This document shows, in pieces, positions 1 through 16,853 of a stretch of DNA of 64,000 nt; position 1 is the stretch's first letter, and the number at the start of each line of letters is the position of its first letter. The stretch is from Nymphaea colorata (lineage: Eukaryota; Streptophyta; Magnoliopsida; Nymphaeales; Nymphaeaceae): assembly GCF_008831285.2 (NCBI RefSeq), contig NC_045150.1:14939362-15003361 (forward strand), given 5' to 3'. The translations under genes were made by a program, and so were the position numbers. The notes under the pieces were generated by a model. It was given only the letters and a program-made list of their open reading frames with translations. It was not told the origin of the DNA and made no database searches.

Positions 1-1266
1 TCAGGTTGTTTGCCTAAGAGTGTAAAATATGGCGATTTAGACATCAAGAGTGTCATAGACAAACAATTTATTATGTATACAGCAGTATGGAAGGCTTCAG
101 TCCACAAGGAAATGGGCACATTAGTATCATGCATCATGCTCATGGCGCTTTCAACTATATGTCGATATTTCCGCTCAACTACACCATTTTGTTGTGGTGT
201 GTAAGGGCTCAACTACACCATTTTGTTGTGGTGTGTAAGGGCAGGAAATTTGTCTAGTTATCCCTTTTTCACGTAGAAATTCAATAAAATCAAGCGAGGA
301 ATATTCTGCCCCTCCATCACATTGAAAATGCACCACATTGGATCAAAATTTAGTTTGAATCATGGCATAGAAGTTTCGAAATATGTGAGGTACTTCTGAT
401 TTGTGTTTCATGAAGTAAATCCAGGTGAAACGTGAGTAAGAGACAATGAATAAGACATAATATCATGACCCAGACATGGAATCAATAGGGGCTGGCCCCC
501 ATACATCAGAAAAAATAGTTTCAAAAGGTTTGGAAGCCCTTTGATTTATATTATGGAAAGGTAAAACATGACTCTTACAAAGTCCGCAACTTGAACATTT
601 TTTGACACTTAAAGTAAGAGGTAAACTTGATCTTGGAATGAGACTATCTGTGACAAGTTTTTCAATGAAATGTCGACCACAGTGTCCTAGCCGACTATGC
701 CACAAATCAGACTCCAAAAATTGGTTAGGGCCCCTTACTTTTGATTGAAAATGGCAAGAACTTGGCACTGATGACGCATTATGAGAAAGAGAAAATGTCT
801 TCAATCATATATCAAAAGTGGATGAATCCTTGGGTAGACATTCCTTGAGGACGTACATATTCCCTTGACGCTTCCCTCTAGCGAACATTTTCTTCGTTTG
901 GAGGTCCTTGACATAGACAGAAGAAGGTGTGAATTCAACAGAAGAGCTTGTATCATCAATGAGTTTAGAAATTGATATGATGTTCTTTTTGATATTGGGA
1001 GCAAGAACAACATTAGACAGTGATAGAGACGATGATGACAATGGAATATGTGCATTTTCAATATGTGTAATAGGATGAGATTTTCTATCACCTGTTATAA
1101 TGCAACTTCTACCGTAATGAGGGGATAAGTTAGTCAATTTACCTGCATTTCCTGTCACATGGGTAGCTGCACCTGAATCCAAGAACCATTCTCCTTGTTC
1201 ATTTTGCTTTATAGTCATCTTTGAGAATGCGGTCATCAATAGCTGGAATCCTAGCAGACTTCCCAC
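1..1266 (-). pseudogene. Ty1/copia polyprotein remnant (protease to integrase)
   Basis: This is a broken copia polyprotein read on the minus strand. From 1266 to 805 it encodes the aspartic protease region, with the active-site motif DSGAATHVTG. From 804 to 463 it continues as the GAG-pre-integrase zinc region (HSRLGHCG...CSSCGLC) and the start of the integrase core (FSDVWGPAP). Below 463 the integrase goes on with CDGGAEYS and CPYTPQQNGVVE, and runs off the left edge. The frame is broken by stops after 805 and 463 and by a 34-bp tandem duplication at 174-241. No gag lies upstream: the protease joins directly to LTR-like sequence near 1250, so leader and gag are deleted. The copy is dead. Confidence 0.88.
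174..241. repeat. 34-bp tandem duplication inside the copia integrase
   Basis: Positions 174-207 and 208-241 are identical 34-bp units beginning CTCAACTACACC. The unit covers the conserved PYTPQQNGVVE integrase motif on the minus strand. Since 34 is not a multiple of three, the second copy shifts the frame and a stop follows quickly. Confidence 0.9.
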
Positions 1267-1790
1267 ATAACAAGGATATTAACTACAACATAGAATCCTA
1301 AGAGACTCTTCACATGTTACAAGGACATTAAATATCTTAACACATTCTACAAGGAGGTGGAATCCTAAGAGACTCCTCTTCAACGTGCTGGTGAAGGATT
1401 TATATTTTAACAAAACCGATTTCTGTAACAAAAACATGGCCTTCTTAAATTATATGTTTAAAAACATGCATTCTACCATCAAACACCCTTTAATGCGTAG
1501 CCCTGGCTCCCCACGATTCGCTTTGTGAGTATGTGTTTCGTGCTTTGCCCCCACGAATTTTTCATAGAGACAGAACTAAGAGAAAGTGCAGACAGTAGAA
1601 TGGCATGGATAGAACTTTATGAAAGGTCAAGTTTTTGTTAAAATATAAATCCTTCACCAGCACATTGAAGAGGAGTCTCTTAGGATTCCACCTCCTTGTA
1701 GAATGTGTTAAGATATTTAATGTCCTTGTAACATGTGAAGAGTCTTCTAGGATTCTATGTTGTAGTTAATATCCTTGTTATATGGGAAGT
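1250..1790. repeat. Large inverted repeat made of two LTR 5' portions
   Basis: A left arm of about 150-160 bp (about 1250-1412) is an almost exact reverse complement of a right arm (1636 to about 1790). Both begin with TGTTAAAATATAAATCC when read outward from a central 223-bp spacer (1413-1635). The right arm continues as an LTR-like sequence to about 2130. The left arm passes straight into the minus-strand copia protease region. The simplest reading is two LTRs of one family in opposite orientation, the left one truncated. A transcript across this could form a long hairpin. Confidence 0.85.
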
Positions 1791-2130
1791 CTCCTAGGAT
1801 TCTATGTTGTAGTTAATATCCTTGTAATATGTGAAGTCTCTTAGGTTTTTATGATGTAATTAATGTCCTTGGAGCTTGTGAAATCTCCTAGGATTCTACG
1901 ATTGGAGACTCTTAGAATTCTGGAAATGGGATTATAAATAGAGGCCGTGCAAACCATTTTGGCTACGGCTTCTTCTCCTCAGTTTCTTCTTGTTTTCATT
2001 CTCTCTCTCCCTCTCTCTCTCTCTCTATATATATATATATCTCTATCTTCCTGCGTGAGTGCTGTTTTCTGGTTACAGATATTGGTGCTAGATTTCTATC
2101 AGGTTTCATATTTATCAATCAAAAGTTGAG
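1636..2130 (+). repeat. LTR-like sequence, plus orientation (probable solo or partial LTR)
   Basis: The segment begins TGTTAAAATATAAATCC and holds four imperfect repeats of about 48 bp built on CTCCTAGGATTCTATGTTG (about 1670-1900). A TATA box (TATAAATAGAGG) lies near 1934 and is followed by a pyrimidine-rich leader with a CT/AT microsatellite at 2001-2046. This is the usual LTR order of U3 repeats, TATA and pyrimidine-rich R/U5. The 3' boundary and target duplication were not resolved. Confidence 0.6.
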
Positions 2131-2539
2131 CATAATCATGTCATGTTTTCTCAAACAAGAAAATTGTATTCATTGGACACATGAATGACCGCAGTTTCGT
2201 CAACCATGAGGCCAGATTTGTGAACTTGTCATTGACCAACTGTGCAAATACCAAAAGTGACAGACACAAGGGTGCTCGAAAAATTGGTACAGTAATGGCT
2301 GACAAGGTTGTGTTTCTCTGCCCACTTTGGCTTGGTTTTGACACTGCCAATGCATTGTGGTTTCGATATTCTTTCAGTAGGATCTGCAGGTTTTGCACAT
2401 TGCTTTTCCGAAATGGAACTTGTTCCACCTACTTTTATGTTCCTCAAGTTCAAGACGATCAAAGCAACAAGATGCCCCAGTTACTGAGGTACTTTCGCAC
2501 TGAGATTGTTCGAAGGTAAGTCCAGTTCTTCTCATTTCT

Positions 2540-4410
2540 TTAACCTATCAATCGTTAGCGGTATACCACCATAAACATAAGTTTCGCTCACATTTGTCTC
2601 AGACAAGAATGTTAACTGATATATCCTTGCTGAAATCTGTCCATTGAGATAATTAGCACAAAGTACATACTCTTGTAGTTGTGCCATTTGAGAGGTCTAA
2701 CACAGAATCCTGTCAATGAAGTTGCTATGGGAGGCATCGAAGTGTGTGAGATAATGGCATTGAACCCAGCTTGACGAAAGAGCACCAAAAAGTTCATTGT
2801 TGCTCAAGCTACTCTAGATTAGGTTGGGATAAGTTCCGAGCACTTCTAATATGTTAGCTAACAGTTGGTTCCTTTCTCTGAATGGTAGAAACAGTTTTAG
2901 ATTATTTATCTCTAAGGGCCAAGTGTCCAACAGACCATAATTTGTACAAAGGTCTAAGAAGAAAACCTGAATAAGTTTTCTTCTATACAAGAACGCATGG
3001 AACCAGAAAGAGAGGAGGATAGATCTAATTTAATGAGTTTTTTGAGGTTCTAAAATTCTAGGGAATAATTCCAACTGATTTTTTGTTTGCAGGAGAAAGC
3101 TCCACAGGTTCAACATGTACTTGATCTGATCTGCCACTGGATTGATCGTCTCTAAAAACGTATGTGTTTGAAATTTAGTGCATACCAGGAGCCATGTGTT
3201 CTTGCAGTCGTAATCCAAATCAAATCTATACATGTTAATCTTTCTACTATAAAGTCAGAAATACAAGAGATGGCTGGATAGTAAGTCGCACACTCGCATA
3301 AAGGCTGGATCAGTACTTCACCCTACATAAATCCGTCAAGTTTTCCGGGGGGGGGGGGGGGCTCAACTGGTCTAATTGAGAGTCCAGGAGGATGTTGACA
3401 TTGTGTCTCTAGGACACATTTTCCTATAACACGTATTCCAAAAGTACCACGTTCTTGTTCTAGTTACTATGATGTGATTATAGATGTGGTTTCTGAACCT
3501 AACAAACAAATAATGAACATAATCATGCCATATTTCTTAGAAATATGATCATGCAATTCTTAAAATACTTGTTATGAGAACATGTGTTCTAAGAAATAAG
3601 GTGTAGAATCCAAAATGTGATGAGCATTCAAGAAAGAAATATCACCTGAAAGAGGATATCATTAACGAAATAAATCAATTGAAAATACATATTATTTTAC
3701 CGCCATGCAATAGAACCGAACAATTTGTGACTTGCTGCTCCCTCCCGTTTGCTTTCAATTTCGAGCTATCTGAATGGCCTGGTAAAATACGACAAATGCA
3801 GATTTCCTATCTGAAATGGAATTGATCCACTTCAGTTATTTGATGATTGTAAATCTCCACTTAAGATTACACTTAATCATAGCATGAGCATCATCTCGAG
3901 ACACCTAAAGCAGCCTTAGATCAAAGCAGCCTTAGATCCTAGGGGCATTGGATTAACCGCCCACTTACTTAAAATGACACTTTCCCATATTCATTTTTTA
4001 GTAGCTGGTGCAGCAGGGAGGACTGTGGTTGTCATGCAGACAGTGAATAGCATGGGCATCATTCTTTATGCAAGCTAAAGTTATAGATGGAGCCTAGGAG
4101 GCATACCCAACTGCTGCTGATCCCATGTGGGTTCAGACTTGGGTTTCGTTTTGAACTCAGTAGCAAGGACAAGGTACTCGGCTCTTTCTGGCATTTAAGC
4201 AGCTGATGGTGAGAAAGAATCAGCACTTCGAATTATGAAGTTCCATTTTGATACTAAAAGGAAGCCTACCAACGATGTCATTGTTAGAGAGATCCAAGAG
4301 AGCAGTGCCCCCATAGGTGAGTTGGATTGTTGTCGCAATTATGGAACTACAGATATGAGCTGAGATGGAACGGCAATAAAAGTACCAAAATAGAAGCAAT
4401 TTGGTCATCT
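2540..4410 (-). pseudogene. Decayed LRR receptor-like sequence
   Basis: Several minus-strand stretches translate into leucine-rich repeats but are split by stops and frame changes. Around 2990-2830 one frame gives EINNLKLFLPF and NILEVLGTYPNLI. Around 2830-2560 it gives LSNNELFGALSSSW and then ANYLNGQIS. Around 4330-4225 it gives ALLDLSNNDIVGRLPF. These match the LxxLxLxxNxLxGxIP pattern of plant receptor kinases and receptor-like proteins. No kinase domain or intact start was seen. Some breaks may be introns, so a few pieces could be real exons, but the number of stops favours a pseudogene. It is too degraded to link to the intact receptor kinase at 49541. Confidence 0.5.
3347..3361. repeat. 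Poly-G tract of 15
   Basis: An uninterrupted run of 15 G lies in AT-rich non-coding DNA. Such tracts are often miscalled in sequencing, so the exact length is uncertain. Confidence 0.9.
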
Positions 4411-6659
4411 ATAGTTACTGAAATCACCTCAAAGGTTCAAACTAGCAGGATTTGTGCTTCTAAGAAGTTAACTAGGAACCAGTCATAAAAACTTGGTCAC
4501 GAACACTGGTATATATGAATTCATTTCCATTGGAACAGAACTAGAAATTTAAGTTCCAACATGCACATTGCTATGATGGTTGATTCCAGAAAGCTTCCAA
4601 GTTCTGCAGAAGCTGGTCTTTCTTAAATAAACTTTGAATTAGCTAAAATCCGGGCAGATCAGTACATTTTCACAATGCAAGAAGAAGCATATTTAGAAAA
4701 ACAAGAGATGAAACGAGAGATTCTCATAAGAATTGTACTTTCTGAAGGCAAAACAGTATATGATAAAAACTGATTTTCATAAAAAGTAAATTATAGTCAA
4801 ACTATGAACTCCAAGTCCATGTGGTTATCCTTCTAATAATATTCAAAGAGTACTGCAGACTCCTAAAATGATTATATAGATGTATATATGGTAAAGCACA
4901 GACATACATACATATATAGATACCATGAATAATTAATACTTTAATTTTGAAAATTTCATTTTTTTTACATCTTTTTTTACAATCTGTCTGCCGGTGTGTT
5001 CTTAGAAGGAAATTATTACTTGATTTACTTGATGACTCATCCATGCCACATTAATTTGAAGAATTTCAAAAACTACCAGCTCAAATTACCTATAATAAGG
5101 TAGGAGGAGCCAACTCTTCTACAAAGTGTAACCAACGGTCTAACATCCATGCCAAACAAAAGTGATGGTTTATGCTAAAATTTCATTAACTACTGAAGGA
5201 AAAATATGTTTAGATCGTGAACTTTTGGTACTTATGCATGTCTTTTCTAAAAGTAAAATCAAGAATCCACAATGGTTTGTCATAACATTTTAACGCATTA
5301 GGAACCACATTCTTTTTATGTTTCAGACAATAGGTATAAAAGTTGAAACACTATGCTTCAAAATTAATGTACTATTAAATAAACAGTAATTAATGTACTA
5401 TCAAAATTAATGTACTATTAAATAAACTATTAAATAAACTTCACTAACCCAGGAATATTAAGTAATTTACAAAATTTATTCAGTTTTCACGACTTTAAAT
5501 GGTTCAATCGGACAGCCCATAATTCCATTGAAGGAAATAAAGAAACAAGAACAGAAATGACATCATATACACATAAATGGCAACACCAAGAAACAGAAAG
5601 AGGGAGAGAGAGAGAGCATACGGGCAACGATGGGCAGGCAAGTTGCAGCAGAGGATAGAGAAGAAATGGGGAGAGCACGAGAGGGCGCGGAAGAAATCTT
5701 GATGCCTCTGAATTGTGAGCACAGGGAACCCAACTGACAGGAAGAAGGCCTGGAGCTGGTGGAGGTGGCAGTAGCAAAGAGGGAGGGAGGAGAGAACAGG
5801 GCAGAGGTAATAGCCTGCAAACAGGAAGAAGTGGAGTATGGCGACAGGAAGAAGAAGCAAGCAAACCTTCCCTCTCCAACTCAAAATCAAAATATGTCAT
5901 ACAGAAAAAAGAGGGAAATGCAGGAATCGAGAAACGGGAAAGAGAAATGAGAAGATTCCAGAGCACAGGCACAAAATGAAGAAATTGGGATTTCCAGAAC
6001 ACAGGCACAAATTGAAGAAATTGGGATTTACCTGATAGCAAAAAGTGACAGATGACGAGTCGACCAGCGAAGTGGACCGCCTCTCGTTCCCTCACAGGCC
6101 TTCACTCTTCCGGCGTCACTCCTCCGCCTTCACAGGTCTGCACAAGGGATTGGCTGCTTTTCACGGCAGACGAACAGCGACGACATCGAGAGAGAGAGGG
6201 AGAGAGATGGTTACCTAAGGTGGAGGGGCGGAGATGCACAGATCTGATGAGGATCTGATCTATGGCGGCGAGCAAGATGAGGTCGTTCTGGCGATAGAGA
6301 CGGTCGAGGGAGGAGGAGAGTGAGAGGACGAGAGAGAGGATGAGGGAGAAGGAGAGTGAGAGGGCGAAAGAGGCAGCTGCGGGCTTGCGGCAGGAGGGAG
6401 AGGGAGGCGTTGCGTGGGTGGGAGGCGAAGGCGAGCCTAACGGGCAGAAAAATAAACTTCCACCCCTCGCGGAGGAAAGAAGTTTCCGGAAATGCACGGG
6501 CATTTTTTTCATTCCGCGTTTGATGAAACGAGGAATATATCTCCTACAGTGGATTTCCGGCCCGTCAAACGTCCCCTGAATGGTAAACTGGAAGATCTTT
6601 TGCTTGACGCCTATTGCGTGGTTTTTATGCAAGGAGAATCGAAAGAAAGAGATGATGAA
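4411..6659. other. Intergenic stretch with GA-rich segment upstream of ADH1
   Basis: No convincing gene is visible. From 4411 to 5480 the DNA is AT-rich, with a local duplication of an AATTAATGTACTATTAAATAAA-like unit around 5390-5440. From about 5590 to 6420 the plus strand is strongly purine-rich (GAGAGAGGGAGAGAG), and it contains two copies of a GAACACAGGCACAAA-type unit at about 5960-6030. The long minus-strand frames here are rich in serine, leucine and proline because of this composition, and are not believed to be proteins. The stretch could be an untranslated leader of a minus-strand transcript. Confidence 0.5.
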
Positions 6660-6860
6660 GGCAGAAAAAACCAGGTAGCGGTTTTGCTATTCCGTCCGAG
6701 GCGCCGACGACGATTATTCTTTGCGTTGACGGAAAAGAAGGGGAAGACAAAGGAGAAATCTTCATCCGAAACCGCTGCGTGCAAAACCGGCTGACTCCAA
6801 GAAAGCCGGTGGTTTTGTCTCTCTCCCCTTCCTATCCGCGTCTCTCTCTCTTTTCTCTCC
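6660..6860 (+). promoter_or_regulatory. ADH1 promoter block with anaerobic-response-like motifs
   Basis: This block is closely similar to the one upstream of ADH2 (13790-13970). It contains GGTTTT at 6680, GGCGCC at 6700, AAACCGC at 6769, AAAACCGG at 6783 and GGTTTT at 6811. Anaerobic response elements of plant Adh promoters combine a GT motif (GGTTT or its complement AAACC) with a GC motif. The motifs and their conservation are seen in the sequence; a role in induction by low oxygen is inferred. Confidence 0.6.
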
Positions 6861-6893
6861 GTCGATGGACGTCGATCCACTCGAGCTGTGCTG

Positions 6894-6900
6894 TATAAAT
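6894..6900 (+). promoter_or_regulatory. ADH1 TATA box
   Basis: TATAAAT lies 184 bp before the ADH1 start codon, in the context GCTGTATAAAT. ADH2 has the same context (GCTGTATAAATAGCCATG) at its TATA box. Confidence 0.75.
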
Positions 6901-7077
6901 ATAGATAGCCATGCGAAGAGATGGTCTCCCGATCGAAGGAATTCGACTGTTGAGCGGGAATTGAGAGCTCTTCTTTCTTTCCTATCTCTGTCTCCGTTCA
7001 CTCTTTTGTTGTTGCTATTGTACTCTTGCTCTCCTACCTTTCTCTGGTTCTCCCTTTCGTTGGGGTGTTGAAGGGAG

Positions 7078-9912
<2,835 letters not shown>

Positions 9913-11934
9913 ACGATGATGCAACTGAGAAGGAAAGAAGGAAAAGAAGCAAAACAGGAGATGCGTCTGTCTGTGCTGGTCCTGTTGCAGCTTTACAGTC
10001 TTTGCCTTTCTTTTTTGTTCGTAGAAGTGAGTCTTGTTTTTTTGTACACGGTGTGATGATCGGAAGAGAAAATCTGTATTGAATCTTCTGTTGCATTTTT
10101 GACGAAGCAAGTATTTATAAAATTTTTGATGAGTTCATCAGTTTGTTGTCTGGTTCACGCGCGCGAGTGTATGTGTTTTTTCGGTCCATTTCTGATGGAT
10201 TGTATTGGTATTAGTAATGACATCAATGCACCCTTTTAACTTAAATTATTGTTAATGCTCCTAACAATGATTTTTAGTTAAGGATTTTTAATTTTGACTA
10301 TTTCACACACAGACACACAAACCCACCCACCCATCCAACCAGGATTGTCTGATTCAATCTAATGTGATTAACAGTAATCATTATCACTTCACACTTTTTT
10401 TCTTTTTATTCTTTTTCTCAAACATCCATCTTCTTTAAATAAACAATTTTGGTTAGATGGTTAAATTATTCTGGCGCTATAGTCATTATTCAATTACTCA
10501 TAAATAAATATATATATATATATATATATAAGGGAGAGGGAGAAAAACAAATGATAGTTATTCGACCATTAGGTCAGGGACAAAAACCGCACTGCTTAAA
10601 GTTGGTGATTGAAATTCATGATATGACCTTAAGAATAAGTTGATGGGAACATATGTTAATTTTATCATTTTTTAGAGTTTAACAGTGTTTTTATAAAAAG
10701 AAAAATCACATTACTGTTTTGATATTTAAAAATCCTCATTTTAAATAAAACCTACTTGAACCAAAACATGTTTTCCATCATAATAGTTTTCACAAATATA
10801 TTATGATGTTTATCTTATGCTTCAAACGTTTATTTAGCAATAATTTAGAGGGTCTGGTTTTTGTCCATGATCCTACTCTGTACTCTGACGATATCAATAA
10901 ATAGGATTAGGATCGGATATCTGACTGAACTTCTTTTTTTAAATATCGACATAAAAAAATTAACACCTAATTAATAAATTAGAATAACTTTTATTATGGA
11001 CACGCCTACGTTTTACGTTGTAAAATATAACCTTTTATCAGTGAACTCCACGTTATCACTACACACGTTTAACTTGATATGGTAAAAAAATACTATCCAA
11101 AATTGATAAAATTAAGTTTATTATTATGCCTTGTTTCCCTTTACTATATCAAAGAGTACTAAATACATGATTGGTTTTATCCAAGTTAGTTAGCTTTTTC
11201 CATTAACATCTAAATTGTTCAAGTGAATTTTATATATATATATATATATCATCGAATGGAAGCCTATACAATTCCTAAGTTGGCTAGCTGTATTTTCAGT
11301 CACTTATCGGATAATTTTTTATGGACTTAACAATTAATCTTATTTTAAAAATTTATACACTGGATAGCTATGAGAAAACTTTTAGTCTTTTACCTCATCA
11401 TATCCATTGATTTCAAATCTAAAAAATCATATACCTTGAAACTGTCCAAAGTATTGAACTTTGGATAAGGAAAAAAATCGAAAGCGGACTTTACTATCAT
11501 AATCTTTTAAGACTCAAATGTCTTCATTGTATTATTACTTTAAAATAGAACGTATTAGTTCGGCATAGAAGAAAAATTACATTCAATTATATGTAATTGT
11601 GAATTTTTATTTGATAAATAAACTTAACTTTACAAAATACGGTTAAGGATTTTGCAATATTAAAAATAGTGCACTTAACTTTTCATACTCTTATCAAAAC
11701 GTCCAAGTTCTCAATTGTAACAAAAATATTGCGTTTTTGTTGGTATCGCTAGTGCAGATTGGTGTGATATATAGAAACGCTAAAATACTCTCTAACTGAG
11801 ATTCAGTTAAGTTTATTAATTTTGTACTTACTCGCTTAAACTATATCAAAAAGTAGTAGTGGTGGCGGTAGTACAGGATTGACTAACTATATCCATATCA
11901 GTTAGCTTTTTTATTAATATATCTAAATTATTTA
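9913..11934. other. ADH1 3' region and AT-rich spacer
   Basis: The first ~200 bp should hold the ADH1 3' untranslated region; no clear AATAAA was seen, only a TATTTATAAAATTT stretch near 10110. The rest is AT-rich with TA microsatellites (about 10507-10530 and 11230-11250). No coding sequence is recognisable. Confidence 0.6.
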
Positions 11935-12437
11935 AGTGGAAGTTTTTTTTTTAATATTTTGATGCTTCAGTGGTTATTCACAAAGTTAGGTATTTTTTTG
12001 TCATTTCCTAGAAGTGGAAATAATAATATTATTTTTTAAAATATTATCGCTATATTTTTAGGTATAACCATTGAGAATTTCTTTATATATATATATAAGT
12101 GGAAGTTTTTTTTTTTTTTAATATTTTGATGCTTCAGTGGTTATTCACAAAGTTAGGTATTTTTTTTGTCATTTCCTAGAAGTGGAAATAATAATATTAT
12201 TTTTTTAAAATATTATCGCTATATTTTTAGGTATAACCATTGAGAATTTCTTTATATATATATATAAGTGGAAGTTTTTTTTTTTTTAATATTTTGATGC
12301 TTCAGTGGTTATTCACAAAGTTAGGTATTTTTTTGTCATTTCCTAGAAGTGGAAATAATAATATTATTTTTTTAAAATATTATCGCTATATTTTTAGGTA
12401 TAACCATTGAGAATTTCTTTATATATATATATATATC
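11935..12437. repeat. Three tandem copies of a ~168-bp AT-rich unit
   Basis: Units start with AGTGGAAGTTTTTTTTTT at 11935, 12098 and 12267 and end with GAGAATTTCTTTATATATAT. They differ mainly in the length of T and TA runs. Inside each unit the motif AATAATAATATTATTTTTT is a near-palindrome. Near identity between units suggests recent amplification. Confidence 0.92.
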
Positions 12438-13780
12438 ATTTACAGAAGATTTTTAGCTTAGTCAACTTAAAAACAATAAAATTATAGACTTGCTTGTAAG
12501 ATATTTTTTGAGCTGTCATGGGTTGGCCGTGTTCATATGGTTCATGTGATACAGACGGCCAAGTTCGTCAGGTGTGCTCGAGTCAAACCAAGAAACCCAC
12601 TGTTTTTGGCTAAGCTGGGTCCCGTATACAGACAGTACGCGTTTAATGAGGGATGTGGGTAGGCCCGGAGGCAATTCGGCCGATCAAAATTCAAAGGCTC
12701 AATTTCGGCCGGTTTTTATGACCTCCGAATTGGCCATTCACCATTGCAGAATAAACGAGATATTTTAATATTATATATATATATATATATATAATTTTTA
12801 TTACAATTAATTATATTTATATATCATTTTATAAAAAATATATATTTTTACTCAGGCTTAGCTTTTAATGGTCAGGCCAAACCTAGGTTTCGAATGTCAA
12901 GCCACCAGATGCCAAGGCTTACCTGAAGTTTTGTTTTTCAAATGAAATGCTTTATGAAAAAAATATAACATGAAAAAAGTTATAAAAATAAATGAAAATT
13001 TAATTTAAGGGAGACAATAAATTCACCTTTTTTTTTGCTCGTTGTTATTTAAGATTTTAATACGCATTTATACATGCTCAAGATTTTTTCCTTTTTCCAA
13101 TTTTATATGTGAAAACTACAACCTGGTAGACACATACCGTATGCAAAAATATTGTATTTCTAAAAAAATCTTGAAATAAAATCTTGATAGACTTTTTTTT
13201 AATTTGTTGTAGATTTTAAAGCAACACAAAAATCTCAAACTTAAATGTATTATTTCACGTCTTTCTACAAAATAAGACCTTTGAACTTGGTTTTGAAACT
13301 GCCTGAGTTTGTCTTATGAGACTCGAGAGATCAATTTTTTTGTGATAAACTCAATTTCACCAATCCAATTTTAGGTCAATTACAAAATTGAAAAAAAAAA
13401 TCCTTTCCGGCATATTTCTTTGTCATAATAAAAAAAAATATCATTTATAATTTTTTGAATAAGAGTTACACTTTTCATAAAGACTATCAATATAACTTCA
13501 AAAACAAAAGTAAAATGGTTGAAATAATAAGAATGTGATTCAACTATGGCTATTTTCTTTTGCTAATAAACGTAATACTTTTATTCGATAATTTTTAAGA
13601 AAAGTGTAACATTGATTAAGAAATAACAATAAATAAACTTTTCTAGACACGATTTTTTTCAAATGTGAATTGCAAAATGTTTTGTTTTTTTCATAAAATC
13701 AATCCGGTCTATTGACAGCCGGGCGAAAATAACGAGATTTTGGACCTTCTAGCAAGATGAGAAGACAAGAATGAAGAATC
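12438..13780. other. AT-rich spacer upstream of ADH2
   Basis: No gene is visible. A less AT-rich patch at 12500-12770 and a TA microsatellite at 12773-12793 are the only landmarks. A sequence around 12850-12930 (GGTCAGGCCAAACCTAGG) resembles decayed repeat DNA also seen near 17120-17160 and 17300-17380. Confidence 0.5.
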
Positions 13781-13789
13781 TATAGGGAA

Positions 13790-13970
13790 AACCAGGGAGC
13801 GGTTTGGCCCAATCAGAGGCGCCAGCAATTTCTGTTCGCGTTGACGAAGAAAAGAGGGGGAAAGAAAAGTGGATGTTCCCACTCAAAACCGCTGCAATCA
13901 AAACCGGCGGTGTCCAAGAAAGCCGGTAGTTTTCTCTCTCCTCTTCAATATCCGCGCCTCACCTTTTCCT
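13790..13970 (+). promoter_or_regulatory. ADH2 promoter block with anaerobic-response-like motifs
   Basis: GGTTT is at 13801, GGCGCC at 13818, AAAACCGC at 13885 and AAAACCGG at 13900, followed by CCAAGAAAGCCGGTAGTTTT. Order and spacing match the ADH1 block at 6660-6860, so the block was duplicated with the gene and kept. Confidence 0.6.
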
Positions 13971-13995
13971 GTAAATATCCACTTGGCCTGAGCTG

Positions 13996-14003
13996 TATAA
14001 ATA
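13996..14003 (+). promoter_or_regulatory. ADH2 TATA box
   Basis: TATAAATA lies 141 bp upstream of the ADH2 start codon, in the same GCTGTATAAAT context as ADH1. Confidence 0.75.
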
Positions 14004-14136
14004 GCCATGAGCGCCAATGGCATCTCCAACGAAGAAATTCGACTGTTGAATACAGATCGAAAGCTCTCCTAGTTCTTAGCTATCTCCCCATCCCTATTTT
14101 CTCCATCGTCTCTTTCGTTGGGTGCTGAAGATTAAA

Positions 14137-16853
<2,717 letters not shown>

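Noticed and set aside
2181-2519. 112-codon plus-strand frame ending at a GTAAGT-like donor
   Set aside because: No domain was recognised, it overlaps minus-strand frames of similar length, and it lies between LTR-like sequence and the LRR relic.
5487-6632. Long minus-strand frames rich in Ser, Leu and Pro
   Set aside because: They follow from a purine-rich plus strand (GAGAGG repeats), lack domains and overlap one another in different frames.
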